34,472 bases of DNA from Defluviitaleaceae bacterium (GCA_009785595.1 WQVZ01000014.1:1-34472); one strand, 5' to 3'. Shown: positions 1 through 7,925, numbered from the stretch's first letter. Notes: generated from the sequence alone by a model not told the origin. Numbers and translations are program-made.

Positions 1-590
1 ACTGACCATTGTATGAAAGTGCCGTAGACGGCTTGATAAGGCTCGAACCCCGTAACAAAGGAAACAACAGAGGATACAAAGTCTATCAACCTAAAAAACA
101 CGGGTGTGTTGCCGTGTGCCACATCCGGGTTGTAAGCCAAAACACCAATAAGCATAAACACAAAGGCCACACCAACCACGGCCGCGGCGGATATAAGTGT
201 GTGTTTGTTTATAAAAACAAGGCGCAGCAAGCCCAGCACAAAAAACACCCGGATGAACATAACAAAAGGCACAAGAACAAACACCGTGCCGCTTATTACG
301 CCCGCAGCAAGACTCCATGCCAAAAACGTGCCCACCGTAAGCAAAAACAATGTGTCCATACCGGTGGGCCTCCTTCTTCCGGTTGCGTCGTCCGCGTTCT
401 TGTACGACACCCAGTCATATGAGGGCGGCCGGGGCACCCTGTCTTTTGAAAACGAAAACAGCGTGTTCCTCACGGTCTTTCTTGCCTGGGGAGTCTTGTT
501 GTTCGAAGGCACCTCAAAAAGCGTGTCGTCCCTAAACAAAGGCATAATGTCATCCCGTGCAGATTCATTTTTCTTATCATCATTTCCCAC
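1..590 (-). CDS. Membrane protein of MoxR/DUF58 cassette 1, partial
   Basis: Only the first 196 residues are visible; the gene runs off base 1. The frame stays open throughout. A hydrophilic head of about 75 residues is followed by membrane segments near residues 79-97, 100-126 and 131-153, and the start of another near 165-185. GTG at 590 is preferred because AGGAGG lies nine bases upstream; an in-frame ATG at 596 is only three bases from it. The binding site overlaps the stop codon of the DUF58 gene, so translation is probably coupled. Third genes of MoxR/DUF58 operons are often multi-pass proteins with a transglutaminase-like or DUF4129 region. That part, if present, lies outside the window, so the family is an inference from context. 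Confidence 0.72.
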   Translation of the reverse strand, partial: MGNDDKKNESARDDIMPLFRDDTLFEVPSNNKTPQARKTVRNTLFSFSKDRVPRPPSYDWVSYKNADDATGRRRPTGMDTLFLLTVGTFLAWSLAAGVISGTVFVLVPFVMFIRVFFVLGLLRLVFINKHTLISAAAVVGVAFVFMLIGVLAYNPDVAHGNTPVFFRLIDFVSSVVSFVTGFEPYQAVYGTFIQWS

Positions 591-603
591 AAGCATCCCC
601 CTC

Positions 604-1758
604 CTATAGTTTGGTCTTAAAATCTATACAATGCACACCCATTTCATTAAGGCGCGCTATCTTTGTCAAGTCATCCCCCGCAGGGTTGTTAAAGTAAAAA
701 ATTATCACATTATTGCCAAAAAGGCACAGGGACTGGGCGGCCGCCAAAACCTGGTCATTTATATTTTGTGTCAAGACGATAAGGTTTTCCGCGTCCACCT
801 GCATTTTGGCATAATTAGCAAAATACGTGCCAAAGTCCTCAAAATTGCCAAAGGTTATCCCAGAAGCGACAGTAAACAAATACTCAAAATTGCCGGTAAT
901 GCCCGGGCTTTGCTGGTCATCACTGCCCATATAATGCAAGGAGCAAAGCTGCTGCCGGCGCAAACAATAAGCCAGGGTAGATACACAACCCTCCATAACG
1001 GCATCCTCCAAGGCCAATGCTGCCTCGGCATCGCCTGGCACCAGCGAATTATCCACCACCACTGCCGTAGAATTGCGCCGGGTGTGCTGATAATTTTTGC
1101 TTATAAGCTCATTTTTCTTTGCGCTGGCCTTCCAGTGTATTTTTTTGTAGCCGTCTGTGGGCTGATATTTGCGCAGGTCAGATATTACCGCATAATCCTC
1201 CTGAGCCATAAGATTCTTCACATTTTCCATGCCGCTTTCGGCGGTAGAAAGAGGCAGTGGCGACATATCCAACACCCGGGGCCGCACCATAAGAGTCAGG
1301 GTTTTGTCGTGCTTTTGCTCAAACCTAAACAGCCCCAAAAAATCATACATCACAATATTGAGCACACCAATCTCGTAATTACCCCTGTATCTGGCAGAGA
1401 CATTAAAAACAATCTCGTGGCTTTTGTATGGCAATATGGCAAAATACTGATCCACAAAATCCGTCACAACAGCAAAAGAATTGGCCCTAAACCGCACACG
1501 CACCGACGCGCAGGGCAAAAAGCTGTTGTTGCGCACATTAAACACATATTGCACCATCTCGTTCTTGATGATATTGTTTTGGGTTAGCTGCTCTTCCACG
1601 GTAAACTGTCGGCGTGACACCAGCGTAAGGGCCAAAGACACCAATGGCAGGGCCAAAACCGCATAAAAAGCCATGTATGTAATGCCGTCCTCATGCAAAT
1701 ATATCAACAGCCCCAAAACTACCACAACAGCCAGGTATGTTAAGCGATTTTTTAGCAT
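604..1758 (-). CDS. DUF58 domain protein (cassette 1)
   Basis: The product has 384 residues, with two N-terminal membrane segments (about 8-22 and 27-46) and a large soluble part. The DUF58 hallmark is at residues 194-220, around YQPTDGYKKIHWKASAKK; it is followed by a von Willebrand A-like beta strand, VVVDNS. DUF58 proteins are encoded beside MoxR AAA+ ATPases and are thought to be their membrane-bound partners, but the molecular role is not settled. GGAGG lies four bases before the ATG. The gene follows moxR after an unusually long gap of 314 bases filled with repeats, and it is coupled to the next membrane-protein gene. Confidence 0.9.
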   Translation of the reverse strand: MLKNRLTYLAVVVVLGLLIYLHEDGITYMAFYAVLALPLVSLALTLVSRRQFTVEEQLTQNNIIKNEMVQYVFNVRNNSFLPCASVRVRFRANSFAVVTDFVDQYFAILPYKSHEIVFNVSARYRGNYEIGVLNIVMYDFLGLFRFEQKHDKTLTLMVRPRVLDMSPLPLSTAESGMENVKNLMAQEDYAVISDLRKYQPTDGYKKIHWKASAKKNELISKNYQHTRRNSTAVVVDNSLVPGDAEAALALEDAVMEGCVSTLAYCLRRQQLCSLHYMGSDDQQSPGITGNFEYLFTVASGITFGNFEDFGTYFANYAKMQVDAENLIVLTQNINDQVLAAAQSLCLFGNNVIIFYFNNPAGDDLTKIARLNEMGVHCIDFKTKL

Positions 1759-1824
1759 CTTTCCTCCATTTGTAACGGGCAGTGGTTTTCGTAGGTATGG
1801 CGCATTCCACTGTCCGGTTATTTG

Positions 1825-1964
1825 CCACTGCGAGAAGCCCTATTGCTGGATATATGTATATTCCACGCTCGAGGCAGTCCGGTAAGGGTGATACGTCATC
1901 TGGATTGCTTCACTCTCTGACTATCCGCAAATCCAAATATCCTTGGGTTCGCAATGACGAATAG
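1825..1964. repeat. Degenerate TTGCGAG / CGCAATGACG-type element
   Basis: Left end near CCACTGCGAGAAGCCC, centre TCATCTGGATTGCTTC and right end GTTCGCAATGACG. This is the pattern of a common bacterial interspersed repeat whose ends are inverted; this copy is worn. It lies in the moxR-DUF58 gap. Confidence 0.5.
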
Positions 1965-1982
1965 CGGCGTACTCGCGTTGTC

Positions 1983-2037
1983 GCAGGGGGCGGCATTTTG
2001 CCGCCCGATTTCGGGGCGATTGCCGTTATCCCCCTAC
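1983..2037. repeat. Family 1 repeat, short paired form
   Basis: A 55-base unit with GCAGGGGG at the left end and inverted CCCCCTAC at the right end. Inside is the hairpin variant GGGCG-GCA-TTT-TGC-CGCCC (1988-2006). It is the smallest unit with both ends and lies between moxR and the DUF58 gene. Confidence 0.6.
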
Positions 2038-2043
2038 ATTATC

Positions 2044-2066
2044 GTAGGGGCGACCTGTGGTCGTCC
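2044..2066 (+). repeat. Family 1 repeat, ACC variant
   Basis: GTAGGGG end with hairpin GGGCG-ACC-TGT-GGT-CGTCC; begins seven bases after the moxR stop codon, read on the minus strand. Confidence 0.8.
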
Positions 2067-2072
2067 ACTTTA

Positions 2073-3011
2073 CTACAACGGCGCACGCACGGCCTTTAGG
2101 CAATCCTCCACAACGTCCCTGCTACTAAGTCGCTTTAACCGCGCCTCCTGTTTAAGCACCAGACGATGCTCCATCACAGGCACGGCCATTTTTATTACGT
2201 CATCTGGTATAACATAATCACGCTGATTATACAACGCCCAGGCCTGGCTGGCCCGATACAGACACAAAGACGCCCGAGGACTGGCCCCCAGGGTTACGTT
2301 GTCACTTTCCCGGGTGGCCCGGGCAATATTAACTATATATGTATTTATTTTCTCATCCACATGTATTTTTGTTACCATTTCCTGGGCCTGTACAAGCTGG
2401 GCGGCATCCGCCGCGGGTTGCAGGCTTTTAAGGGGGTTGTCCTCCTTAAAGCGGGTAAGCATACGGCTTTCCTCCGCGGCACCCGGATATCCCAAAGATA
2501 TACGCATAAAGAAGCGATCCAACTGGGCTTCTGGCAGGGGATATGTACCCAGATATTCGATGGGGTTTTGGGTGGCAAAAACAATAAAGGGCCGTGGCAC
2601 CATATATGTTTTGCCGTCCACCGTCACCTGGTTTTCCTCCATAACCTCCAGCAGGCTGGACTGGGTCTTTGGCGATGTGCGGTTTATCTCGTCCGCCAGG
2701 ATAATTTGGGACATTATGGCCCCCTGGTGATATTCAAATTCCCCGGTTTTTTGGTTATACATAGAAAAGCCCGTAATGTCTGAGGGCAAAATATCCGGCG
2801 TAAATTGTATGCGCCGAAAAGAGCAATCAAAAGACTTTGCCATGGCGGCCACAAGGCTGGTTTTGCCCACCCCTGGCATGTCCTCTATCAGCACATGGCC
2901 CGCGCACAAAAAGGAGCACAGTGCCAGCTCAATGGCCTCCCGCTTGCCAATAATCACCCGCTCTACATTCTCGATAACACTGTTTAGCATGTTGTTTACT
3001 TGTTCTGACAT
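2073..3011 (-). CDS. MoxR-family AAA+ ATPase (cassette 1)
   Basis: MoxR ATPases are AAA+ chaperone-like enzymes that act with DUF58/VWA partners. Visible motifs are Walker A PGVGKTS at about residues 46-52, Walker B ILADEIN at 103-109, and the sensor region with ATQNPIE and PLPEAQLDRF. The length, 312 residues, is normal for the family. ATG at 3011 is chosen over ATG at 3017 because AGGAG is seven bases upstream of it. The start lies inside the end of the upstream membrane-protein gene (overlap to 2996), which suggests coupling. A family 1 repeat begins seven bases after the stop codon. It is a paralogue of the MoxR gene at 15124. Confidence 0.93.
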   Translation of the reverse strand: MSEQVNNMLNSVIENVERVIIGKREAIELALCSFLCAGHVLIEDMPGVGKTSLVAAMAKSFDCSFRRIQFTPDILPSDITGFSMYNQKTGEFEYHQGAIMSQIILADEINRTSPKTQSSLLEVMEENQVTVDGKTYMVPRPFIVFATQNPIEYLGTYPLPEAQLDRFFMRISLGYPGAAEESRMLTRFKEDNPLKSLQPAADAAQLVQAQEMVTKIHVDEKINTYIVNIARATRESDNVTLGASPRASLCLYRASQAWALYNQRDYVIPDDVIKMAVPVMEHRLVLKQEARLKRLSSRDVVEDCLKAVRAPL

Positions 3012-3613
3012 GGACATTCTCCTTCTCTAAAGTATTTAAATGACAGCGCACCAACAGGGATAAAATATATACACCAAAACGCCAATATCGCTGTGCCGAC
3101 AAGGTCTGCGCCCTGCATATCGGCAAATACACCTAATATGGGCATAACAAAGCATGTCACCGCAAAGACCCCGTGTATCATTAGCAGATATTTTAACGCC
3201 TTATCCGCTTTCGATTTTACATCTATGGTCATGCCCGCAAAAAACGTAGACAAAGACATTAGGCCGTACCCAAGAAGATTAAGGTTAAAAAACCACCCGA
3301 AAGCCGAGTAATCAAGCAGTGCCGCCGCCTGTTCGGTTAAGTTTTCGTTTCGCAATGTGGTTATCTGTGTAAAATACACCAGCAAAATAAACACCGCATA
3401 CATACCAGCAAACATCATGGACACATTGCCCGCGGTTTTGGTTTCAGGCTTTCCCTTGGCTGCAAAAGCGCACACCATGGGCACAAAGCTGTAGGCAATA
3501 AACATACTGGCTAAATAGCTGCCAAACGTAAAGCCAAACAACAGACACACAGCAAAGCCGGCCACCGCGCAGACGTTAATGATAGAGCTGTATATTCCGA
3601 TTTTTCTGTTCAC
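2996..3613 (-). CDS. Six-helix membrane protein of unknown function
   Basis: I do not recognise the family. The 205-residue product has hydrophobic segments near residues 8-28, 32-51, 64-83, 105-128, 140-162 and 170-192, and a short basic tail with two cysteines (CPCQNK). GTG at 3613 is chosen because GAGGAGG lies eight bases upstream. The frame stays open to 3748, but that extension only reads through the repeats at 3648-3720, so it is unlikely to be translated. The end overlaps the start of the MoxR gene, placing this protein at the head of the MoxR/DUF58 cassette. Confidence 0.75.
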   Translation of the reverse strand: MNRKIGIYSSIINVCAVAGFAVCLLFGFTFGSYLASMFIAYSFVPMVCAFAAKGKPETKTAGNVSMMFAGMYAVFILLVYFTQITTLRNENLTEQAAALLDYSAFGWFFNLNLLGYGLMSLSTFFAGMTIDVKSKADKALKYLLMIHGVFAVTCFVMPILGVFADMQGADLVGTAILAFWCIYFIPVGALSFKYFREGECPCQNK

Positions 3614-3647
3614 TATCAAATCCTCCTCGCTTCGCCCATCAGCTATT

Positions 3648-3674
3648 GTCATCCCGAACTTGATCCGGGATCCC
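3648..3674. repeat. GTCATCCCG-type palindromic repeat, copy 1
   Basis: GTCATCCCGAACTTGATCC followed by GGGATCCC, with a self-complementary GGGATC core. It is placed upstream of the six-helix protein gene and next to a family 1 copy. The second copy is at 4276. Confidence 0.7.
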
Positions 3675-3692
3675 TCGCAGCATTGCAATGCG

Positions 3693-4190
3693 TCATCGTA
3701 GGGGCGACCTGTGGTCGCCCGGTATATCCCGCCGCCCAGCTTTGGCAATAACCATGCAAAACAAAGATGCTACGCCGAATGTCGTGCCTATGACAAACAC
3801 CATACCCGATTCTATTGGCATAATAGTTTTAGTCATAGTGTTTTGTGGATTATTAACATCAACCAACATCACGCTTGAAGAAGTTGGCCAGACGCGTCCG
3901 CATCTCATAATATCTGTAAAACGAGGTCTGTGACAACTCTCATAAGGCACTACGTAAAGTTGACCACTAACTTCAATTTCGATCATAGGGAACATTGAGC
4001 GAATATGGTCACCGTAGCCCTGCACCTCAACAAAATTACGCCTTATGTAGGCATCTCTTGCCATAAGAGGTGCAGCAAATACTATGATGATCACCGCCAA
4101 AACCCCAAATATAATAGCCCGCCCCTTAGCCGCTGCAAAATCCGCCGTCCAAGGTGTGCGTGATAATGGTTCAACAGGTTGCCATGTCAT
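3693..4190 (-). CDS. DUF3592-like small membrane protein A
   Basis: The product has 165 residues: a cytoplasmic head, a membrane segment at about 25-42, an external region of about 85 residues ending in LVDVNNPQN, and a second membrane segment at about 127-148. This topology and the DVN.PQ motif resemble DUF3592 proteins; that family call is my inference. It is a clear paralogue of the protein at 6313-6777 (both share EPLSRTPWTADFAAAKGRA) and more distantly of that at 4354-4704. GGAGG lies 11 bases before ATG 4190; GTG at 4202 is too close to it. The last residues (GDHRSPLR) and the TGA stop are encoded by a family 1 repeat. Inverted ATCGTAGGGG ends bracket the gene (3695 and 4245). Confidence 0.72.
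   Translation of the reverse strand: MTWQPVEPLSRTPWTADFAAAKGRAIIFGVLAVIIIVFAAPLMARDAYIRRNFVEVQGYGDHIRSMFPMIEIEVSGQLYVVPYESCHRPRFTDIMRCGRVWPTSSSVMLVDVNNPQNTMTKTIMPIESGMVFVIGTTFGVASLFCMVIAKAGRRDIPGDHRSPLR
3695..3720 (+). repeat. Family 1 repeat, ACC variant, inside the 3' end of gene A
   Basis: ATCGTAGGGG end plus hairpin GGGCG-ACC-TGT-GGT-CGCCC. On the minus strand it codes GDHRSPLR and the TGA stop of the DUF3592-like gene A. An inverted end is at 4236-4245. Confidence 0.85.
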
Positions 4191-4275
4191 ATTAATATAC
4201 ACCTCCGTGACCTTGTGGATGGCGATGGAACACCACCCCTACGATATTTCGTTCCGATGACCAGGCCAATATATT

Positions 4276-4334
4276 GTCATCCCGGACTTGATCCGGGATC
4301 CCCCGTAAAATTGCGGGGCGGGGCCCGTAATGAC
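4276..4334. repeat. GTCATCCCG-type repeat, copy 2, with ATGAC end
   Basis: Starts GTCATCCCGGACTTGATCC and ends CCCGTAATGAC, so GTCAT and ATGAC form inverted ends around 59 bases. It separates the DUF3592-like genes A and B. A similar right end (GGGGCCAGCAATGACG) occurs at about 6851-6866. Confidence 0.65.
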
Positions 4335-4353
4335 GTACTTTGTGCTGGCGTTA

Positions 4354-4704
4354 CTACTTTGTGCGATGAAGCCAAAAGAGGACGAGGTTATATAAAGAAA
4401 TTATGCCGAATACCGCTGCTATGACAAATACTATGTGTGTAGTCATTGTCAATGCCGCCCTGGCATCTATAGCTGCAAAAATGTAATAGGGGTAGGTGCA
4501 ACAACACCATATTTGCAGTAATGGAAAAGCATTGGCATCCCACGGTAGCCATACTGGATAATATGCATCCCAGGCCAGCCAAAGCACAAGGGTGGCCAGT
4601 AGTAGGACGAGCCCAAAAACTGCAAAGCAGACTGCCCGCTTCCCCGCCGTACCGGGATTGGCCGACCAGGGTTCATGTCTGAGAACTTCTATGGCACCAT
4701 ACAT
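4354..4704 (-). CDS. DUF3592-like small membrane protein B (short)
   Basis: The product has 116 residues. Its head (IEVLRHEPWSANPGTAGKRA) aligns with that of proteins A and C (VEPLSRTPWTADFAAAKGRA), and a membrane segment follows. The external part is much shorter and the second membrane segment (TTHIVFVIAAVFGIISLY) aligns with theirs. The leader is also shared: all three genes have ACGGAGGTGT just before the start. ATG at 4704 has GGAGG eight bases upstream and fits the paralogues; a longer frame to 4755 does not. Unlike A and C it has no GTAGGGG ends; its downstream side is a different repeat (4276-4334). Function is unknown. Confidence 0.65.
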   Translation of the reverse strand: MYGAIEVLRHEPWSANPGTAGKRAVCFAVFGLVLLLATLVLWLAWDAYYPVWLPWDANAFPLLQIWCCCTYPYYIFAAIDARAALTMTTHIVFVIAAVFGIISLYNLVLFWLHRTK

Positions 4705-4789
4705 ATCCCACACCTCCGTAATATGCTCTTGTTTTGTAGACGGACTGCCGTCCACTCCTCATGGTATTCGCCACGTAATGATGTGCTTC

Positions 4790-4811
4790 GTAGGGGCGAC
4801 CTGTAGTCGCC
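4790..4811 (+). repeat. Family 1 repeat, ACC variant, 3' of gltX
   Basis: GTAGGGG end with a hairpin carrying one mismatch (ACC-TGT-AGT). It lies 12 bases past the gltX stop and is inverted relative to the copy at 6265. Confidence 0.8.
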
Positions 4812-4822
4812 TGGCTAAATGC

Positions 4823-6238
4823 CTACATCCCCAACTTCTCAAGGGCATATTCCGCACGCCTCACGCTCTCCTTTTTACCCAACACAACCAGCAAATCACT
4901 GGCCCCGCCGGGGGTGGCGGGCTTGCCGGATAGGGCACAGCGCATGGGCCACAGCACTTGGCTGCTCTTTAAACCCGCTTCTGCCGCAAATTCCGTCATC
5001 AGTTTATATAAATTTTCGCCTGTCCACAAGTCTTCCGGGTGAGCCGCCAGCACCGGTGCTATCTTAGCCAAAACATCCGCGGCCACATCGGCATCGCTTT
5101 TGGATTTTTTGTGCACAAACAGCTCTGTGTCATATTCCGGCAGGGTGTCGATAAAATCCAGGGCCTCCGATATTTCATCCAGGGCCGATATGCGGCTTTG
5201 CACCAGTTTTGCCAAAGTCATCGGGTCACAGCCGGGCCTTTTTACGGCTTTGGTCACATGGTCTGCCGCCAGGGCATAAAATCTATCAAAATCCATGGCT
5301 TTAAGATACTCTCCGTTAACCCACCGCAATTTATTAATATCAAAAGCCGATGGGGACTTGCTTATGCCTTCTATGCTAAAAATTTCGCAAAGCTCCGCCA
5401 GGGTGTAAATCTCCCGGTTGTCCGGCGGGCTCCAGCCCAACAGAGCAATATAATTTACAATGGCCTCGGGCAAAAACCCCTGGGCCAGCAAATCTTCAAA
5501 AGACGCATCGCCTCGGCGTTTTGACAGCTTGCCGCCGGTTTGGTTAAGTATCAGCGGCAGATGCACATATGTGGGTATATCCCAACCCAACGCCTGATAC
5601 AGCAGGTTGTATTTTGGCGTGCTGCTTAAATATTCACTGCCCCGCATAACATGGCTGATGGCCATAAGATGGTCGTCAATGACATTAGCAAAATTATATG
5701 TGGGCATCCCATCGGATTTTATTAGCACTTGATCTTCAAGCTCGGCATTGTCTACGGTAATTTCGCCGTAAACCTCGTCCCTAAAGGTGGTTGTGCCGGG
5801 GGGTATAAGCTGGCGCACAACATAAGGCACGCCTGCCGTCAGGTTTTTTTCGACTATATCATGAGCCAAGTCAGCACAACGGCGGTCATAACCATCCAAA
5901 CCCTCCAGCCGCTCTTTATCGCAAAAACAATAATACGCGCTGCCCCGGCGGATAAGCTCTTTTGCATGGTCCATATATCCGCTTTTACGCTGGCTTTGCA
6001 CATATGGACCATAATCGCCGCCCATATGGGGGCCTTCGTCAAAGGTAATGCCCGCAATATCCAACGTCTCGTAAATTTTGTCCAATGCATCATCCACAAG
6101 ACGTCCCTGGTCGGTGTCTTCTATGCGCAACACAAGGGTGCCGCCCATTTTGCGGGCCAGCAGGTATTTAAACAAGGCCGTGCGCAGGTTGCCCAAATGC
6201 ATATATCCTGTGGGTGATGGTGCAAAGCGTGTTCTCAT
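4823..6238 (-). CDS. gltX: Glutamate--tRNA ligase
   Basis: A class I aminoacyl-tRNA synthetase that charges tRNA-Glu with glutamate in the cytoplasm. The ATP-binding HIGH-type motif is HLGN at residues 14-17 (after FAPSPTGYM) and the KMSKS-type loop is KLSKR at 237-241. Length is 471 residues, normal for bacterial GluRS. ATG at 6238 is chosen because it starts the conserved MRTRFAPSPTG and has GAGAGG about nine bases upstream; the frame stays open to 6274. The gene is bracketed by inverted family 1 repeats: one 12 bases past the stop (4790-4811) and one 27 bases before the start (6265-6288). It is flanked by DUF3592-like genes on both sides. Confidence 0.96.
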   Translation of the reverse strand: MRTRFAPSPTGYMHLGNLRTALFKYLLARKMGGTLVLRIEDTDQGRLVDDALDKIYETLDIAGITFDEGPHMGGDYGPYVQSQRKSGYMDHAKELIRRGSAYYCFCDKERLEGLDGYDRRCADLAHDIVEKNLTAGVPYVVRQLIPPGTTTFRDEVYGEITVDNAELEDQVLIKSDGMPTYNFANVIDDHLMAISHVMRGSEYLSSTPKYNLLYQALGWDIPTYVHLPLILNQTGGKLSKRRGDASFEDLLAQGFLPEAIVNYIALLGWSPPDNREIYTLAELCEIFSIEGISKSPSAFDINKLRWVNGEYLKAMDFDRFYALAADHVTKAVKRPGCDPMTLAKLVQSRISALDEISEALDFIDTLPEYDTELFVHKKSKSDADVAADVLAKIAPVLAAHPEDLWTGENLYKLMTEFAAEAGLKSSQVLWPMRCALSGKPATPGGASDLLVVLGKKESVRRAEYALEKLGM

Positions 6239-6264
6239 AAAATCATTCCTCTCTTGCGTTATTT

Positions 6265-6288
6265 GGGCGACCACAGGTCGCCCCTACG
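6265..6288 (-). repeat. Family 1 repeat, ACC variant, 5' of gltX
   Basis: A perfect hairpin copy in inverted orientation, ending CGCCCCTACG, 27 bases upstream of the gltX start codon. Confidence 0.85.
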
Positions 6289-6312
6289 CTATCGTGAAGG
6301 CCGTATCATGCG

Positions 6313-6777
6313 TCATCGTAGGGGCGGCATTTTGCCGCCCGGCATATCCCACCGCCACCCGGCTTTGGCGACAACCCCGCAATACAACGATGCCGCGGCA
6401 AATAACCCGGCTATGATAAATATCATGCCGCTGGTCGGAAAAAAGCGTGGCAAGATGATGACATTTTGTGGGTCATTGACATCGACCAACATTCCCACAA
6501 AGAGATAAGCCGAACCGCCGGGAAATGCAGCATGAGCACCACGAAAAATTTGATCGGAAAGACGGAATGTGTAGGTCTGGCCGTCTACCCAGTAATTAAC
6601 ATGATTTCTAGAAGACCACACTAAGCCATAGGTGTGCTCAAAGCGGGTGTTGCCTATCACGACTAATGACAGCAAAACCACTGCCAAAACCCCAAATATA
6701 ATAGCCCTGCCCTTAGCCGCCGCAAAATCAGCAGTCCAAGGCGTGCGCGATAATGGTTCAACAGGTCGCCACGTCAT
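6313..6777 (-). CDS. DUF3592-like small membrane protein C
   Basis: The product has 154 residues and is a paralogue of protein A: the first 33 residues are nearly identical. It has membrane segments at about 25-42 and 117-137. The external region between them contains VDGQTYTF and LVDVNDPQN, which resembles DUF3592 (inference). GGAGG lies nine bases upstream of ATG 6777. The C-terminal residues GGKMPPLR and the TGA stop are encoded by the family 1 repeat at 6318-6340, exactly as in protein A, but with the other hairpin variant. Perfect 12-base inverted ends (6315-6326 and 6818-6829) bracket the gene. The role is unknown. Confidence 0.72.
   Translation of the reverse strand: MTWRPVEPLSRTPWTADFAAAKGRAIIFGVLAVVLLSLVVIGNTRFEHTYGLVWSSRNHVNYWVDGQTYTFRLSDQIFRGAHAAFPGGSAYLFVGMLVDVNDPQNVIILPRFFPTSGMIFIIAGLFAAASLYCGVVAKAGWRWDMPGGKMPPLR
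6315..6340 (+). repeat. Family 1 repeat, GCA variant, inside the 3' end of gene C
   Basis: ATCGTAGGGGCG end plus hairpin GGGCG-GCA-TTT-TGC-CGCCC. On the minus strand it codes GKMPPLR and the TGA stop of gene C. A perfect 12-base inverted end lies at 6818-6829. Confidence 0.85.
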
Positions 6778-6904
6778 AAATATACACCTCCGTGGTTTTG
6801 CGGGCGGATATGGAATACGCCCCTACGATACTTACTGCGGAATCGCGGGTCGGGGCCAGCAATGACGTAATTCTCTGTTTGGGCGGGCGAATTGCCATCT
6901 GCCA

Positions 6905-7903
6905 TTACGCGCCAAAATCCGTGCAGCACCGCATAATCAACACCTCTACCCCCAGCACATCACCTATTCCGCCGCTTTTTATGGCATAATCCGTCTCCAG
7001 ACAGGCTTCCAGGGCGTCTATCATGGCCTTTTGGGGGAAGTTACGCCCGGTGGCCACAAATTCCTGCACAGCAAAGGGGTGCAGGGCCAGCTTGGATGCT
7101 ATGTCTTTTTGATTCATGTTAGGCGCTAGGGCGGCGCATTGCAGACTGTATCTAAATTGGCGGGCTATCATGGACAGCACCATAAGGGGGCTTTCTTTTA
7201 AGGCAATAAGGTTGCCGTACAGGGCAAACGACCTGGCCGCGTCGCGATCGCAAATGGCTTTCATTAGGTCAAAAATCTTGGCTTCAAGGGATTTTGTACA
7301 CAGGGTATCCACATGGGCGGCGGTAATTTCGGCATCAACACCGGCGTGGGCCACAAGTTTTTCCATTTCGTTGTACAGCAACTGCATATCTCCCGAAACC
7401 GTGCGCAACAGATGCATCGCCGTGCTGCGAGCCATCTTTTTGCCACGGGCCCCGCAAAACTTCACCGCCCAGTCGGCCAAATCCGCCTCCCGCGGCGTTT
7501 TGGCTTCCATGGCCAGGCCATGTTCGGCTATGCGCTTATACAGCCGCCCGCGCTTGTCTACTTCGGCCTCAACAAACAGCATAATTGTGCTGTCGGGTAT
7601 GTCCTTGATAAAGTCCGCCAGGGCTGTTGCATCCTCACTGCGCCCGGTGGCAAACAAGCCGGAGCCCGTAACCACTACCAGGCGATGCTCCGCCAAAAAA
7701 GGCAGAGTTTCGGCGGCATCCATAATGGCGGCGGCGGGGATTTTTCCATCAAAGACCTCCATGTTCATATCTCGGGCATCTTCGGCCAGCACCGCCGACA
7801 CAAGGCTACGCCGCCAGTGGCTGGTAAGATAGGGTTCTTCGCCAAAAAACAGGTACGCCTGGGCGAAGCTCTTATTTTTTATATGATTGTTTAATTCTTT
7901 CAT
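6905..7903 (-). CDS. holA: DNA polymerase III subunit delta
   Basis: HolA is the clamp-loader subunit that opens the beta sliding clamp during replication. The 332-residue length and the motif order fit the family: N-terminal YLFFGEEPYL, then LPFLAEHRLVVVTG, and a central helical part with DMQLLYNEMEKLVAHAG. ATG at 7903 is preceded by GAGG about ten bases upstream and by its own promoter (7926-7954). It directly follows comEC, a gene order common in Bacillota. Confidence 0.93.
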   Translation of the reverse strand: MKELNNHIKNKSFAQAYLFFGEEPYLTSHWRRSLVSAVLAEDARDMNMEVFDGKIPAAAIMDAAETLPFLAEHRLVVVTGSGLFATGRSEDATALADFIKDIPDSTIMLFVEAEVDKRGRLYKRIAEHGLAMEAKTPREADLADWAVKFCGARGKKMARSTAMHLLRTVSGDMQLLYNEMEKLVAHAGVDAEITAAHVDTLCTKSLEAKIFDLMKAICDRDAARSFALYGNLIALKESPLMVLSMIARQFRYSLQCAALAPNMNQKDIASKLALHPFAVQEFVATGRNFPQKAMIDALEACLETDYAIKSGGIGDVLGVEVLIMRCCTDFGA

Positions 7904-7925
7904 AGCGACTCAACCTCTTGTGAGC

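Noticed and set aside
631-1587. Long open frame on the plus strand opposite the DUF58 gene
   Set aside because: It is an antisense shadow of a well-supported gene, with a basic, low-complexity translation and no ribosome binding site. The same holds for long opposite-strand frames over MoxR, gltX, holA, pdp and tkt.
3614-3748. N-terminal extension of the six-helix protein
   Set aside because: The extra residues only translate two repeats. A strong ribosome binding site fits GTG at 3613.
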